A stretch of 64,000 nucleotides of DNA. Source: Microdochium bolleyi. Taxonomy: Eukaryota; Ascomycota; Sordariomycetes; Xylariales; Microdochiaceae. The DNA lies in the NCBI GenBank assembly GCA_001566295.1, contig KQ964254.1, positions 372,001-436,000 of the forward strand, written 5' to 3'. This document shows positions 20,796-31,069 of the stretch, piece by piece (the first letter of the stretch is position 1; every line of letters begins with the position of its first letter). The translations under genes and the position numbers were made by a program. Under the pieces are notes generated by a model. The model saw nothing but the letters and a program-made list of their open reading frames with translations, searched no databases and had not been told where the DNA came from.

Positions 20796-22872
20796 ATGGC
20801 CGTCGCTGAAGACGTCAGGGCCGCGGCCTCCCTGCCCTACCACGAACCCAATATCGCCCAGATCCTCGTGATGGCTTCGTTTCTCATCGTCCTCAATGGT
20901 GTCAACTCAATCATCGACCGCATACTCTACTGCGGCCTCGTCGGCCAGGTCCTGATCGGCATCGCCTGGGGCACACCGGGCGCGCAATGGCTCGCCTCAA
21001 CCCTGTCCTCCTCGACCGCAGCCTTCGAGCACGTCGTCGTCCAGCTCGGTTACCTCGGGCTGATCTTGCTCGTCTACGAGGGCGGCGTCTCGACCAGTAT
21101 CGCCTCCCTCAAGGCCAATCTCCCTCTCGCGATCGCCGTCGCCGCCACGGGCATCGCCGCGCCGATGGGCCTCAGCTTCGTCCTGGGGCCGCTCGTCGGC
21201 GCGACGGCCCTGCAGTGCTTCGCCGCCGGCGCGGCGCTCTGCTCGACGAGCCTCGGCACAACCTTCACGGTCCTCTCAACGAGCGGGCTGTCTGCAACCA
21301 GGCTCGGCAGCGTGCTCAGCACGGCCGCCATGATGGACGACGTCGTCGGGCTCGTCATGGTGCAGATAGTCTCTAGCCTTGGCTCGGTCGCGGGCGAGGG
21401 CGCCGGCTCCTCCGTCTCCATCGAGCCCGTCACGGTCCTGCGGCCAGTCCTGGTCTCGGTGGCCTTCGCGGTCGTGATCCCGCTCACCAACAGATTCCTC
21501 CTGAGACCCGCGATGCGATATTTGGATGATAAAGAGGAGGAGGTCTTCAGGCAACAAGAACAACAAGACAGACGCGACCGCAAGAAAACGAGAGCCGTTC
21601 TCGGTGTCCTGGCGACCAGGGAGGGCGCCCTCATGATCCACACCGCCCTGCTGCTCGGCCTCGTCGCCGCGGCGGCGTACGCCGGCGCCTCGGTCCTGCT
21701 CGCGGCCTATCTAGCCGGCATCATGGTGTGCTGGTGGGATGCCGAGCGGGAGACCCGCCAGCGCGCGAGGCTGCCGTCACCGGAGGCAGTCACTCCCACT
21801 GATGCGGATCGTCAGGAGGCGGCGTCTCCCGTCGCCACGAACATGCCCTGTCGAAAATCAGAGCACACGGGCGTCGCCATATACGAGCACTACTACGAGG
21901 CGGCCGTCGGCCGGATCCTGAAGCCATTCTTCTTCGTAAGTGTTTTTCACCCTGTTGTTCCTAACCTGTTTGCTGCTAGGGCAAAAGCGGACGCAAACCT
22001 ATCTGTGTGCCTGCCCAGTCATTTCCCACCTCTATGAAACGAGTACTGACCCTATACTACCGCATCGCACCAACACCCAGGCATCAATCGGCTTCTCCAT
22101 CCCCATCACGAAGATGTTCTCCGGCCCTGTCGTTTGGAAGGGGCTCATCTACACGGCCCTCATGATCTTGGGCAAAGTGCTCTGCGGGCTCTGGCTCATC
22201 CGTTTGCCCGCCGCCCGGGGCAGTAGCAGCGGGGCGGGCAGTCGCAAGTTATCCAAGTTGTCGTCCGCAGGTGGTGGTGTCCGGTCATTCTTCACGACGC
22301 GGCTGGGCAAGGTCGCTGCAGCGATCAGCTCGCGTGGAAAGACGTCAAAGATGACCACGGCCCCCACCGCCGCCACCACCACCACCACAGCATCTCCCTC
22401 ATCTCCTAACCCTTCCTCCCCTCCTCCTCCCGCACCACCCGCGCAGCACCAACCCGTCGTGAAACCAGTATCGCTCTACCCGGCGGGCATCATCTCCTGC
22501 GCCATGGTCGCCCGCGGCGAGATCGGGTTCCTCATCTCCGCCGTCGCCGAGAGCAAGGGTATCTTCTCCTCCTCCCCATCTCCCTCAGCCGCAGGCCAGT
22601 CCGTATCGTCGTCGTTGTCCGACGAGCAGCAGCAACAGCAACAGCAGCAGCAGCCCTCGGACATCTTCCTCATCGCGACGTGGGCGATCGTGCTGTGCAC
22701 AATCATCGGCCCCTTCGCCGTGGGCGTCCTCGTGAGGCGCGTGAAGAAGCTCGAAGCACAGAGGCGCGGTGGCCACGCTAGCGACGAGGTTGGGGCTAGC
22801 TGTGCTGCTGTCGGGGGCCGGCCGATCAAGGAGCGGCATCAGGACCATGTCCTGGGTGCGTGGGGCGTGTAA
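20796..22872 (+). CDS. Cation/proton antiporter (Na+/H+ exchanger domain), 2 exons, 643 aa
   Basis: Exons 20796-21935 and 22081-22872, joined as KPFFF|ASIGFSIPITK with donor GTAAGT and acceptor CACCCAG. The protein has about 10-12 hydrophobic segments. Segments in order include QILVMASFLIVLNGVNSIID, GLILLVYEGGVSTSIASL, AAGAALCSTSLGTTFTVLS and STAAMMDDVVGLVMVQIV. The last carries the paired acidic DD expected in the ion-binding helix of CPA-type exchangers. The second half contains a roughly 100-residue Ser/Thr/Pro-rich loop (residues about 450-540) and a Gln run (DEQQQQQQQQQ) near residue 590, before the last membrane helix (IFLIATWAIVLCTIIGPFAV). The cation and membrane (plasma membrane or organelle) cannot be told. 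The long insert in the transporter core is odd but keeps frame. Confidence 0.83.
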
Positions 22873-23171
22873 GCCAGACGCCTGCCAGGACCCGTCTGGA
22901 AACACGAGGCTTCGTTTGACACGTCAGACTCCATAGCGAGTGCCGCATCTGCAGCATTGGAGTCCGTATAGACAAAAGCAATGATAGTATTGAAAATTCT
23001 CCTGAACGCCTCGCCTAGCCCAGAAAGCGCTAACGAACTACATGCCTGTCTAATCCGATACTCCTCGCAAACCCAATGCTCATCACTTCAAATTGAAACC
23101 GTATCCTGACCGACCCTATTCCAAGCAGCAATATGCAAACAGCAGTTCTTGTCCAACTCTCCTTGTGCTAA
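22873..23171. other. Convergent 3' flanks, exchanger and dna2
   Basis: About 300 bp between the two stop codons. It is AT-richer than the coding DNA and has no frame of interest. Confidence 0.5.
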
Positions 23172-26100
23172 TCAGAATATGTCATCGTCCATGTAATCCA
23201 CCAAGATGTTTCCGAGAATGGGCCGGCCCTGGACAAGAGCCCTGGCTGTGACCGTGCCTTTCCGTGGCCCAACGTCCTGGAGAGGATGCTGGTTCTCTTT
23301 GTCAAATATTCCCACAACCTTCCGGCGCGGAGTCTTCAAGGACCCTGGTTTCGTGGGCGTAGTTGCCTTGTTGTATGGCTTCGTGGGCGACAGCATGCCT
23401 TTCTGCGTGCCAGCAGCCGTGCTCGTCAGCTGCGTCATCCCGTCCTCAAAGAAGTGGCGATCCAGCGTGTCGGCATCGAGGTCGTAGATCCAGTCCTTCG
23501 TCTCCATGAGCTTGATGAAGCGGCTTAGCATCTCCTGCTCGCCGCTCCCCTTCAGTGTCTGGCGAGATCCAATGACGAGCAGCTTCGTCTTCGCCCTCGT
23601 GAACGCCACGTTGATTCGTCTCCAGTCCTTCAGCAGGTCGCCAATACTACAGGCATCGTTGCTGCGCACGAGACTGAGGATCACAACCTCTTTGTCACGA
23701 CCCTGGAAGCGATCCGCGGTGTGCAGCTCGATCTTGTTTCCGTAGCTGCGCAGTCCGTGCTTCAGTAATGACAGCTGGCTGCGGTAATGAGTCATTACGC
23801 CAATCTCTCCTGCTGGCACGCCGACAGCGATGAGGGAGTCGACAAGCTGTACGACAATTCGTGCCTCGGTAGGGTTGACGATGCGATTCCCCTTGGCCTC
23901 CTCGCGGTTAGAGGGCAGGGAGTCGGTGTTGACGAAGCGGACACGAGCCTCTGGGTCGAGAAGGTTGCGCAGCCAGCAAGACTTGGTTGTCAAGGACGGA
24001 CATATTGATTTCGTCGAGCCAGAGGGCGAAAAGTTGGTCTCGTCATAATGCTTGTGCTTGAGCGCATTCATGTTTGGTACATCAAGCTTTTGAAGCCGCA
24101 GCGCCTCTGTGCCGCACTTCAGATGACCTTCGTAGATGAGCGCATTGCTCAGAGACATGATGTCCTCACACATTCGATACTGGTGCTCTAGGTTGACAAC
24201 TGAGGATGGATGTGTCTCGGAAAGTAGCTTGAACAGGCTAATGTCCAGGCCACCGGCCCTAGCTTCCTCGTTTTGCACGAGCGGAGGCAGCTGATTGTGA
24301 TCGCCAACCAGTACAAATGTCTTAGCCATACGAATTGGCCCAAGGCAAATCGGCAGTGTGATCTGTGAGGCTTCGTCCACGATACAGTAATCAAAAGTGC
24401 GCTCGGAGAAGAGTGGGTGATTCACCCCCAGGCAGGTCGTGGCCACGATTGGTGTGTCGTGCCACGCGCTTCGGATGTCTTCAAATGAGTCCCTCGGCTG
24501 ACTTGCGAGAATGGCGAAGTCCTGGACTTCTGGGTGGACTTTGGCGATGGCTCCGAGCCGCAAGATCGGGATGTCGTCGTTCTTGAGCTTCAGCAGGATA
24601 TTGTCAACAGCCGAGTGGGTATATGAGGTCAGCAACACGCTCTTCTTCTGCGAGACAAGGGCCCGAATGATGTGTGCAATAGTGGTTGTCTTGCCGGTGC
24701 CGGGCATACCGAGCACAAGCGCATAGTCGTTGGCGCTCATGACCTTCTGTATGGCTCTTCGTTGGTCGACGTTTAGACTTGCCCGGCCTTCCAAGGTGTA
24801 CTGTGTAGGGGTTGTCTTGAATGTCGGTGGCACGAGATCAACCACGAGTCGCCTGATCTCTCTCGATCCAAACAGGCCCTTTGCCATCACCTGCACCAGA
24901 TTGTTGCGAACTGTTGCCATGCCGTTACTAAACTCATCCTTGTCAAGTCTGTATTTGATGGGAGCCTTCATCGTCTGTGCAGGTGCTGCTCTCCGCGGGG
25001 CCACTTCCATGATGCTGGCAAAGACCTGGTTGTTGACTTCGTCAAATCCTGGCTGACGGATGCGGGCATTATGCAGACGACGATCGACTGCCACGCTGAT
25101 CTTGTGTTTGCGGACGGCTGTGACGTAGCCAATCGCGAGAGCATAGTGCCCTTGCTCGTCTGACACGACGATTGGTTCTCCGACTGCAATTTGGGACTCG
25201 AGAAAGGAGAAGCCTGGAGCCGCCTCCTCTTTCACAAAGCTGTAAGAGAAGCGGTTGATCTTGCTGCTTTGTTCATCTTCTCGAGCCGAGGACTCGTCCA
25301 AGATCACGTCAGCGAAGCAACGACCGACCTTCTCCCTCTCACGGCTGGTCATCGTCCACAATTCCCTGCGCAGTTTCTGGCTCTCCTTCTCCTCTTTCGT
25401 CAAGAGGTCCTCCCATTTCAGAAAGAAGTCTTGGTGTGTCGGGTTCAAATGCTCAACTACCTCATCAAACTTCGCTTTCAGCCCACTGGTCTCGCCATCA
25501 CCATCGTCTGCGAGCTTGTGGTAGATGAAGCAGGAGGTCTGGGCGTAGCACTTGCCGCAGGCATGCGAGCTCTTCTTCATCGGCGGGAGCTGGACGCTGC
25601 GCTCTCGCACGTAACACGCAAGCTGATTGCGCTGCATGATCATGTGTCGGAGCTCGTGTCGGACAGTCGGGATCCGAATTGTCTGCGAGGTCTCGGTATA
25701 GTAGAGAATGCCATAGGCAATTTCGATGTCGTATCGGTCTGATAAGAGGAGATTGTAAAGCGATGTCTGCGCCTGGTGGTTGCTTGTGGCGTTCCGTCCT
25801 GTCTTGACCTCGAAAGGTACAGTGAGCGTACGCTGCTGCTTTCCATCTTGCATCACAACCTCGACTGTCGCGTCGATGTTTCCCTTCATCCCGTATAGTG
25901 GCGACCATACGTGCTCTTCAACGTCCAAGAGCTTCGTAAGAGCCATGTTGGCCTTTTCGCCATTCCGGCCCTGGACTGTGGCATCAGGCTGTGGCATTGA
26001 TAAGCATCCATGTTCCAAATGGGGGTTGTGGGAAGTCACCTACCCTGGGCGTCGCTGTGACAAAGGCAGAAGCCCATGACTTGAGCTCTGGCATTTTTGA

Positions 26101-28336
26101 TCGGAGATGCTCCCGGGCATCCGGTATGGCCACGCGAATGGTGTATAGATCCTCCACATGAAGCTCGGTGATTTTATCTATGACGCTGGCAAGGTACGCA
26201 TCATCCCACTGGTTTGCCACGAGAGCTTGCTGGAAGATCTCATGGATCAAGGTTCCGTACACGAGAGGAGGTGTCTTCTCGCTGGTAGCCTTCACGCGAT
26301 CCTGCAAGACAGACCGACGCATGCAAGTGAAGCTGTCAGCGATGACAGTTGCCGACATGAGCTGGTCCGGATGCAGAATGAGGACGTTCTGCGAGTTGTC
26401 GATAATGCATTGGCCCGTGGCCTCAAATCCGCCAATAACGTGGACATAAGCGCCTTGACTTGCTGGCGTGTCGACCCAGTCGCCGCGGAGGTGAATTGTC
26501 TTCATCACGTTGCTGCGATCTAGTTGGACGAAAAGAATCTAGATATTTCGTTAGCTCTCCATAGTTATGTTAATGAGCCGCAGCCTGCTTACCTTCTCGA
26601 TGTTCTCTCGACCATCATCGCTTGTGTATTCGGTCTCCAACACTTTGTTCACAAGATACCGCTGGATTGTTTTGGGTTTATTGCCTGCCTACGAGTTGTT
26701 TAGTATATACTGCTGGTGTCTCTTCAAGTTGTCACCTACGTACAAGAGGAACTGAACGGCCCGCTTGCTGGACGGACTGTGTCGCGGCCAGCTCCGCCGC
26801 ATCGAAGTCAAAGTCCACCCCTAGATCATCACCGTAATCATCATCCCCAGCTTGATCCATCTTTGGCACCGCAGAGTTTGTTGCTTGACCTCCATCGAAC
26901 TGTGATACCAATGTCTCTGCAGCGGCGAACACGTCTTCATCGTCCATATCAGCGAACTCGTCATCTGACATGTTCAGGTCGACGTCGTTCATCGTATTTG
27001 TAGAGGATCGTTCGTGGCTTTCAGCCACCTTCGCATTGCTTGTATTGGCCGACTGCTTGTTGACTGAGAGGGTGTTGTCTAACTCGAGGAGCGTGTCGTC
27101 ATCAAAGTCGTCGAAGTCATCATCGTCAAATTCAAAGTTGTCGCCAGTCTTGGGTTCGTCCGGTATATGTGATGCTAGCGATTCTAATTGATCCTCGCAC
27201 GCGGTGAGTTCAGACGATTGTCGTGGTCTCGCCTTTCTGGTTGGTGACGACTCCATGTCCATGATGCCTGCTCGCGTTGATCGCTTCGCACTCGGAGAGT
27301 CCATGGTCTCTTGGGCTGGTATTGTTGCTTGTGACTTGTTGAGCTCTCCAGTCATGTTACGGAGCAGGGCATTGACCATCGTGGTCTTGGCCGAACCGGT
27401 CGGACTGCCCTCGAGGGCAGCATCGGCAGATCGCGTAGACTCCTGTCGGTCGAGCCTCCTCCGCTTCATGGGCCAGTTCGTACCACAGCTGATCGCTCTC
27501 CGTAGACTGCTCTCGCCCGCTGCCACATTGTTCGACCGGCTGGCCTGGCGAGGCTGTGGCGAAGATGAGACCATAAGTTGTGCTAACGCGTGGTTCTTCG
27601 CTCCAGACGGCGTGACGGCGTGCGGGCCGCTCAAGGAGAAGCGATCCCAGAGCTCCATTGCTGGATCGGCGTGCGGCGACTTCAAGGCCCGCGAGAGCTG
27701 CTTGACATTAACAGCAGGTGTGGTGACCTTGGACGAGCTGGCTGGTGATGATGTAGGAGAGGAGCTGCGGGCCCGCTTCCTGTTTCTCCTGCGAGGCACG
27801 ATGGGCGAATAAGAAACCTGCGGTCCTTGCCTGGCGTCCCAGCTCAGTCGGTCCTGAGGACTGGCATCTTCGTCAGTCTCTTTGATCTCCGGCATGCCAA
27901 TTAGGTCTTGCCATGCCAGGCGGCTGATGGGCGTCGAGGCGACCTTGTTCCGCCCAGCGTGGCCAGCCTCAGTCTGTCCTTTGTCCTCCTTTGCATGCCC
28001 GACATTGTTGTGTGCGTCCATAGAATTGGCTCCGTTAGCGGCTTTCGTGTCCTTATCATCCAAGTCGATCACTGGAGCATTGAAGCTGAAGGCGTTCAAC
28101 TTGTTCTTGGTGGCTGCCGAGACGGGCTCGAGGGGTTTCGTGTTTGGTGTGTTCCGGCTTGCTGGATGTGCACCAGCGAATGTGTTGGCTTTCGATCTCG
28201 ACCAGTTCTGACGTGACTGTCGTGAAGCAAACAAGGTCAGCAACCACGGAAGCGTCGAGCGTGGTTGAAGGGGTGTAAGAGGACGACAAACCTTGAAGGA
28301 GCCATTCTGCTCTGAGAACGACTTTTGCAGAGGCAT
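23172..28336 (-). CDS. DNA2: Dna2 DNA replication nuclease/helicase, 5 exons, 1641 aa
   Basis: Exons 28336-28292, 28216-26740, 26684-26593, 26538-26044 and 25988-23172 give a closed frame. The start MPLQKSFSEQNGSFK splices to SRQNWSRSKANTF. Residues 16-507 are disordered and acidic, as in fungal Dna2. From about residue 540 the nuclease domain appears: SFTCMRRSVLQDRV, LVYGTLIHEIFQQAL, GMKGNIDATVEVV (about 736), PFEVKTGRN, then HACGKCYAQTSCFIYH. The cysteines of the last and of SFTCMRR match the 4Fe-4S ligands. The helicase part has GMPGTGKTT (Walker A, about 1130), DYCIVDEASQITLP (about 1240), LEHQYRMCEDIM, TADRFQGRDKEVVILSLVRS and NVAFTRAKTKLLVIGS (superfamily 1B). The enzyme trims Okazaki flaps and resects breaks. 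Two ACGCGT boxes sit about 210-235 bp upstream of the ATG. The second exon alone is 1.48 kb. Confidence 0.93.
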
Positions 28337-28547
28337 GTCGGCGGGTTTGACGGCGATCACCTGTCCATGTCTATCGAGCATGCACCTCGCCCAAAACAGA
28401 AGCTCAAAACAAGAACCAAAGGACTGCCAGGTCGTATAACAGCGCTGCTCCAAGAAAGGTAGTCGTGGGATGTGGTGGGACGAAACCGTGACCCCCAAGA
28501 GTCGTTGTCGTATGCTGGTCTGGGACGTGCATGTGTCACTGGAGGAG

Positions 28548-28553
28548 ACGCGT
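28548..28553. promoter_or_regulatory. MCB-type site ACGCGT (1)
   Basis: A palindromic ACGCGT 212 bp upstream of the dna2 ATG. In yeasts this is the MBF (Mbp1/Swi6) site of G1/S genes, many of them replication genes. The match is exact; binding is inferred. Confidence 0.55.
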
Positions 28554-28566
28554 CGAAAATCAATAA

Positions 28567-28572
28567 ACGCGT
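28567..28572. promoter_or_regulatory. MCB-type site ACGCGT (2)
   Basis: A second exact ACGCGT 19 bp from the first. Paired, closely spaced MCB boxes are the usual arrangement in G1/S promoters, which raises the chance that these are functional. Confidence 0.55.
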
Positions 28573-29054
28573 CCGAGCAACAAGAGTGCGGGCCGGCGCT
28601 TGGCCCCCGCCATCCCACCCCCTGCAGGGCTGGTTGCAACTTGTGCAGTGCGCCGGAGCTAGCCTGGCAGTACAATTGGACTCTGTTCTCCATCTGCACC
28701 AGCTGCGGGGGAGGAGTGGCCCAAGCTCCTGCAGCAACGAGGCCGAGCTCAATGATGCCATAGACGACCTCAACTCGCAGCTTCACCAACTCACCTCATC
28801 AGACCATCCCGGCTTCTGCGGGCACTTGACCATACGTCCTGCGGTCTGAGTTGTTCCCGAACTGGCACCGGCGCCTGGCGCCCACGCATCAGATCTACGA
28901 GTCCCCAAGAGCTTCAGTGGCTGTGTCTCCGTCATTGTCACCACAAGTGCTGCTCCACGCAGCGGACTTTAGCACTCCGAGGGTCCCGCTCCCGGAAGAC
29001 CCGATCGACGTCCAGCAACTGCTTCACCTTCGCAGCCATACATACACGCCGGAC

Positions 29055-30491
29055 ATGACCACCCAGCAGCGACCCGCCGATCGCGAGGCGGCCTGGGCCC
29101 AGGCCGAGCTGCAAGCCCGCGAGAAGTACCTCGAGGATGGCGCCACCGTGGACATGACCAAGCTGCGCGGTGCGGGCTTCTTCTCCCGTGGCCTGTACTT
29201 TGGCGAATTTGCCCACCGCATCTTCATCTGGCAGTCGCTGGCCCGCGAGTCCGAGGCCGCCCGGCGCAAGCTGACGGCGACCGAGGCCGACGCGCTGAGC
29301 CAGCACAGCGACCAGCTGTGGCGTTCCAGGAGCGTCGCGCAGCCAGTCTCGCTCGCGGTCGCGGCCTTCATGGCGTTCCGGACGCGCAAGGTCTTCAAGT
29401 TCCCGTTTGTCAATGCGCCGATGAAATGGTTCAACTCAAGCGTCTTCCCGAGCGAGCGGCTGCGCCTGGCTGAAGGCCAGAAAGCTAAGATGTACTGGCA
29501 CGCCACCCGCTTCCTCGCGTACTGCCCGCCAAGTTGGCTCGTGACGACGTGGGTCACGTATGAGTGGTCGCTGGGGACCTTTGAGCACAGGAAGAGGAAC
29601 GACCCACGGCTCAGGGAGCTCACGCAGCAGGTCAACGCCAACAGGAAGGCCGAGCTCGCGAAGCGGTTCCCAAATGCCGCCGGCGCTCAGCAACAGCAGC
29701 AGCAAACAGCGAGAGGAGGTCCGCAGGGCAGACTGGGACAGCCCATGCAATCTTCCCGCCAGCAGCAGCAGGCCGAGTACAGAGACGACGCCTCGCCCAC
29801 AAACAGCAGCGGCAACCCGGCCGAGACATGGGGCAATGCAGACACCTACCAGGAAAAATCACACTCGTCGTCCTCCGCCAGCCCGTCGTCGTTCCCATCG
29901 GCGACGGCGTCTTCATCACCACAAGCATCATCAACACCATCCTCTCCATCATATCCAACATACCCCACAAGCCAGTCCCCACAGCAGCAGCAGAACGGAG
30001 GCTGGGGCGACTCCCCGAGCGCCTTTGACGACGACAGCTTCGACGACATGTCCCCCGTCTCCCCCGCCGCCCGGCGCGCAGAGGCCGTCAACGCCGCTCC
30101 ATCGTCCTCGGCCGGCAGTGGCTCTGCATGGGACCGCGTACGGCAGAGCAGCCAACGACCCGGCCCCCAGCAACAACGCCACCAACCGCAACAGCAGCCC
30201 GACAACACCGCACCATGGGGCAGCAACCCTGATGCCCCTAACAACGCCAGCGCGCAAGTAGGAGGCGCCGGCGCCGGCTGGGACAGCGTCCGCAGCCGCA
30301 ACGGCCCCGCGAACCCGGAGTCATATACCTACTCGGCCGCAGACGAGGAGCGCGAGCAGCGCCAGTACGACAAGGACAAGGCGCAGCGGGACTTTGACGC
30401 GATGATCGAGCGCGAGCGCAAGGGCCAGGGCGTCAGCGGCGGCGGGAGCGCGCCGGACAAGACTGGTAGCGGTCGGGGCTGGTGGAGTTAA
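29055..30491 (+). CDS. Conserved fungal protein with disordered C-terminal half, 478 aa
   Basis: The start is set at the ATG at 29055 (MTTQQRPADREAAWAQAELQ); the frame is open further upstream, but the sequence there looks non-coding. Residues 1-200 look like a real folded core: EKYLEDGATVDMTKLRGAGF, FAHRIFIWQSLARESEAARR, then FKFPFVNAPMKWFNSSVFPS and CPPSWLVTTWVTYEWSLGTF. The core is rich in aromatic residues and has no signal peptide or clear membrane helix. Residues 210-478 are Gln/Ser/Pro/Asn-rich low complexity with two short WDxVR-type motifs (SAWDRVRQSSQRP, AGWDSVRSRNGPA) and a charged end (QYDKDKAQRDFDAMIERERK). I do not recognise the family and propose no function. It shares a divergent promoter with dna2. 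Confidence 0.75.
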   Translation: MTTQQRPADREAAWAQAELQAREKYLEDGATVDMTKLRGAGFFSRGLYFGEFAHRIFIWQSLARESEAARRKLTATEADALSQHSDQLWRSRSVAQPVSLAVAAFMAFRTRKVFKFPFVNAPMKWFNSSVFPSERLRLAEGQKAKMYWHATRFLAYCPPSWLVTTWVTYEWSLGTFEHRKRNDPRLRELTQQVNANRKAELAKRFPNAAGAQQQQQQTARGGPQGRLGQPMQSSRQQQQAEYRDDASPTNSSGNPAETWGNADTYQEKSHSSSSASPSSFPSATASSSPQASSTPSSPSYPTYPTSQSPQQQQNGGWGDSPSAFDDDSFDDMSPVSPAARRAEAVNAAPSSSAGSGSAWDRVRQSSQRPGPQQQRHQPQQQPDNTAPWGSNPDAPNNASAQVGGAGAGWDSVRSRNGPANPESYTYSAADEEREQRQYDKDKAQRDFDAMIERERKGQGVSGGGSAPDKTGSGRGWWS

Positions 30492-31069
30492 GGGGAGATC
30501 AGTCAACTTTCCTTGCAACATTCGATGAATCGCTCCAGAGGAAGGGAGGAGGGGATGGATGGGCGGAGGCGAGCAGAGTCTTTCAGCCGTCACACGAAGA
30601 GAGAGAGAGGCACATGGATTTGCTGTCAGGCAGTCAGGAATGACGACACCGCCGCCAAAAGACAGGCAGACAGAACGCACTGTACAAAAAAACGATTTGG
30701 TAAGGGTAGGACGGACGGGATCGCAGAGCGGATTATTGTTATATGTATATGTATATGTACCATCAACCAGTGAACAACGAAGTCCATCTAATCTGCATTC
30801 AAGATGAACAAACAAATGCGCTGTCATTGTGCCAAGGCTACCGCCTAAAACCTCCCAAGAAACTCTAGCAATGCTTTAAAGACTCTAGCACATGAGATAT
30901 GGGGCCAGTGCCCTCCTGTGCGTTCGCTTCTAACACATTAAAGAAAAAAAATGAAAACGCCTGCTCGATCTCATTTCTCTATGTACAGAAAACGGACAGG
31001 ACCCGTCGCGCTCCAAGCCGCGCAGCAGGACCACAAACACCCAGACGGGGAAGATACACATCCATCGGA
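30492..31069. other. Convergent 3' flanks with a short ATATGT microsatellite
   Basis: 578 bp lie between convergent stop codons. A run of three ATATGT-type units occurs near 30739-30757, and the region is A-rich (polyadenylation signals likely). No gene is seen. Confidence 0.5.

Larger units (their letters stand above)
28337..29054. promoter_or_regulatory. Bidirectional promoter between dna2 and the conserved 478-aa gene
   Basis: 718 bp lie between divergent start codons. The region holds two ACGCGT sites close to the dna2 side, annotated separately. The frame of the plus-strand gene stays open upstream to 28851 but has no ATG there of better context. Confidence 0.6.
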
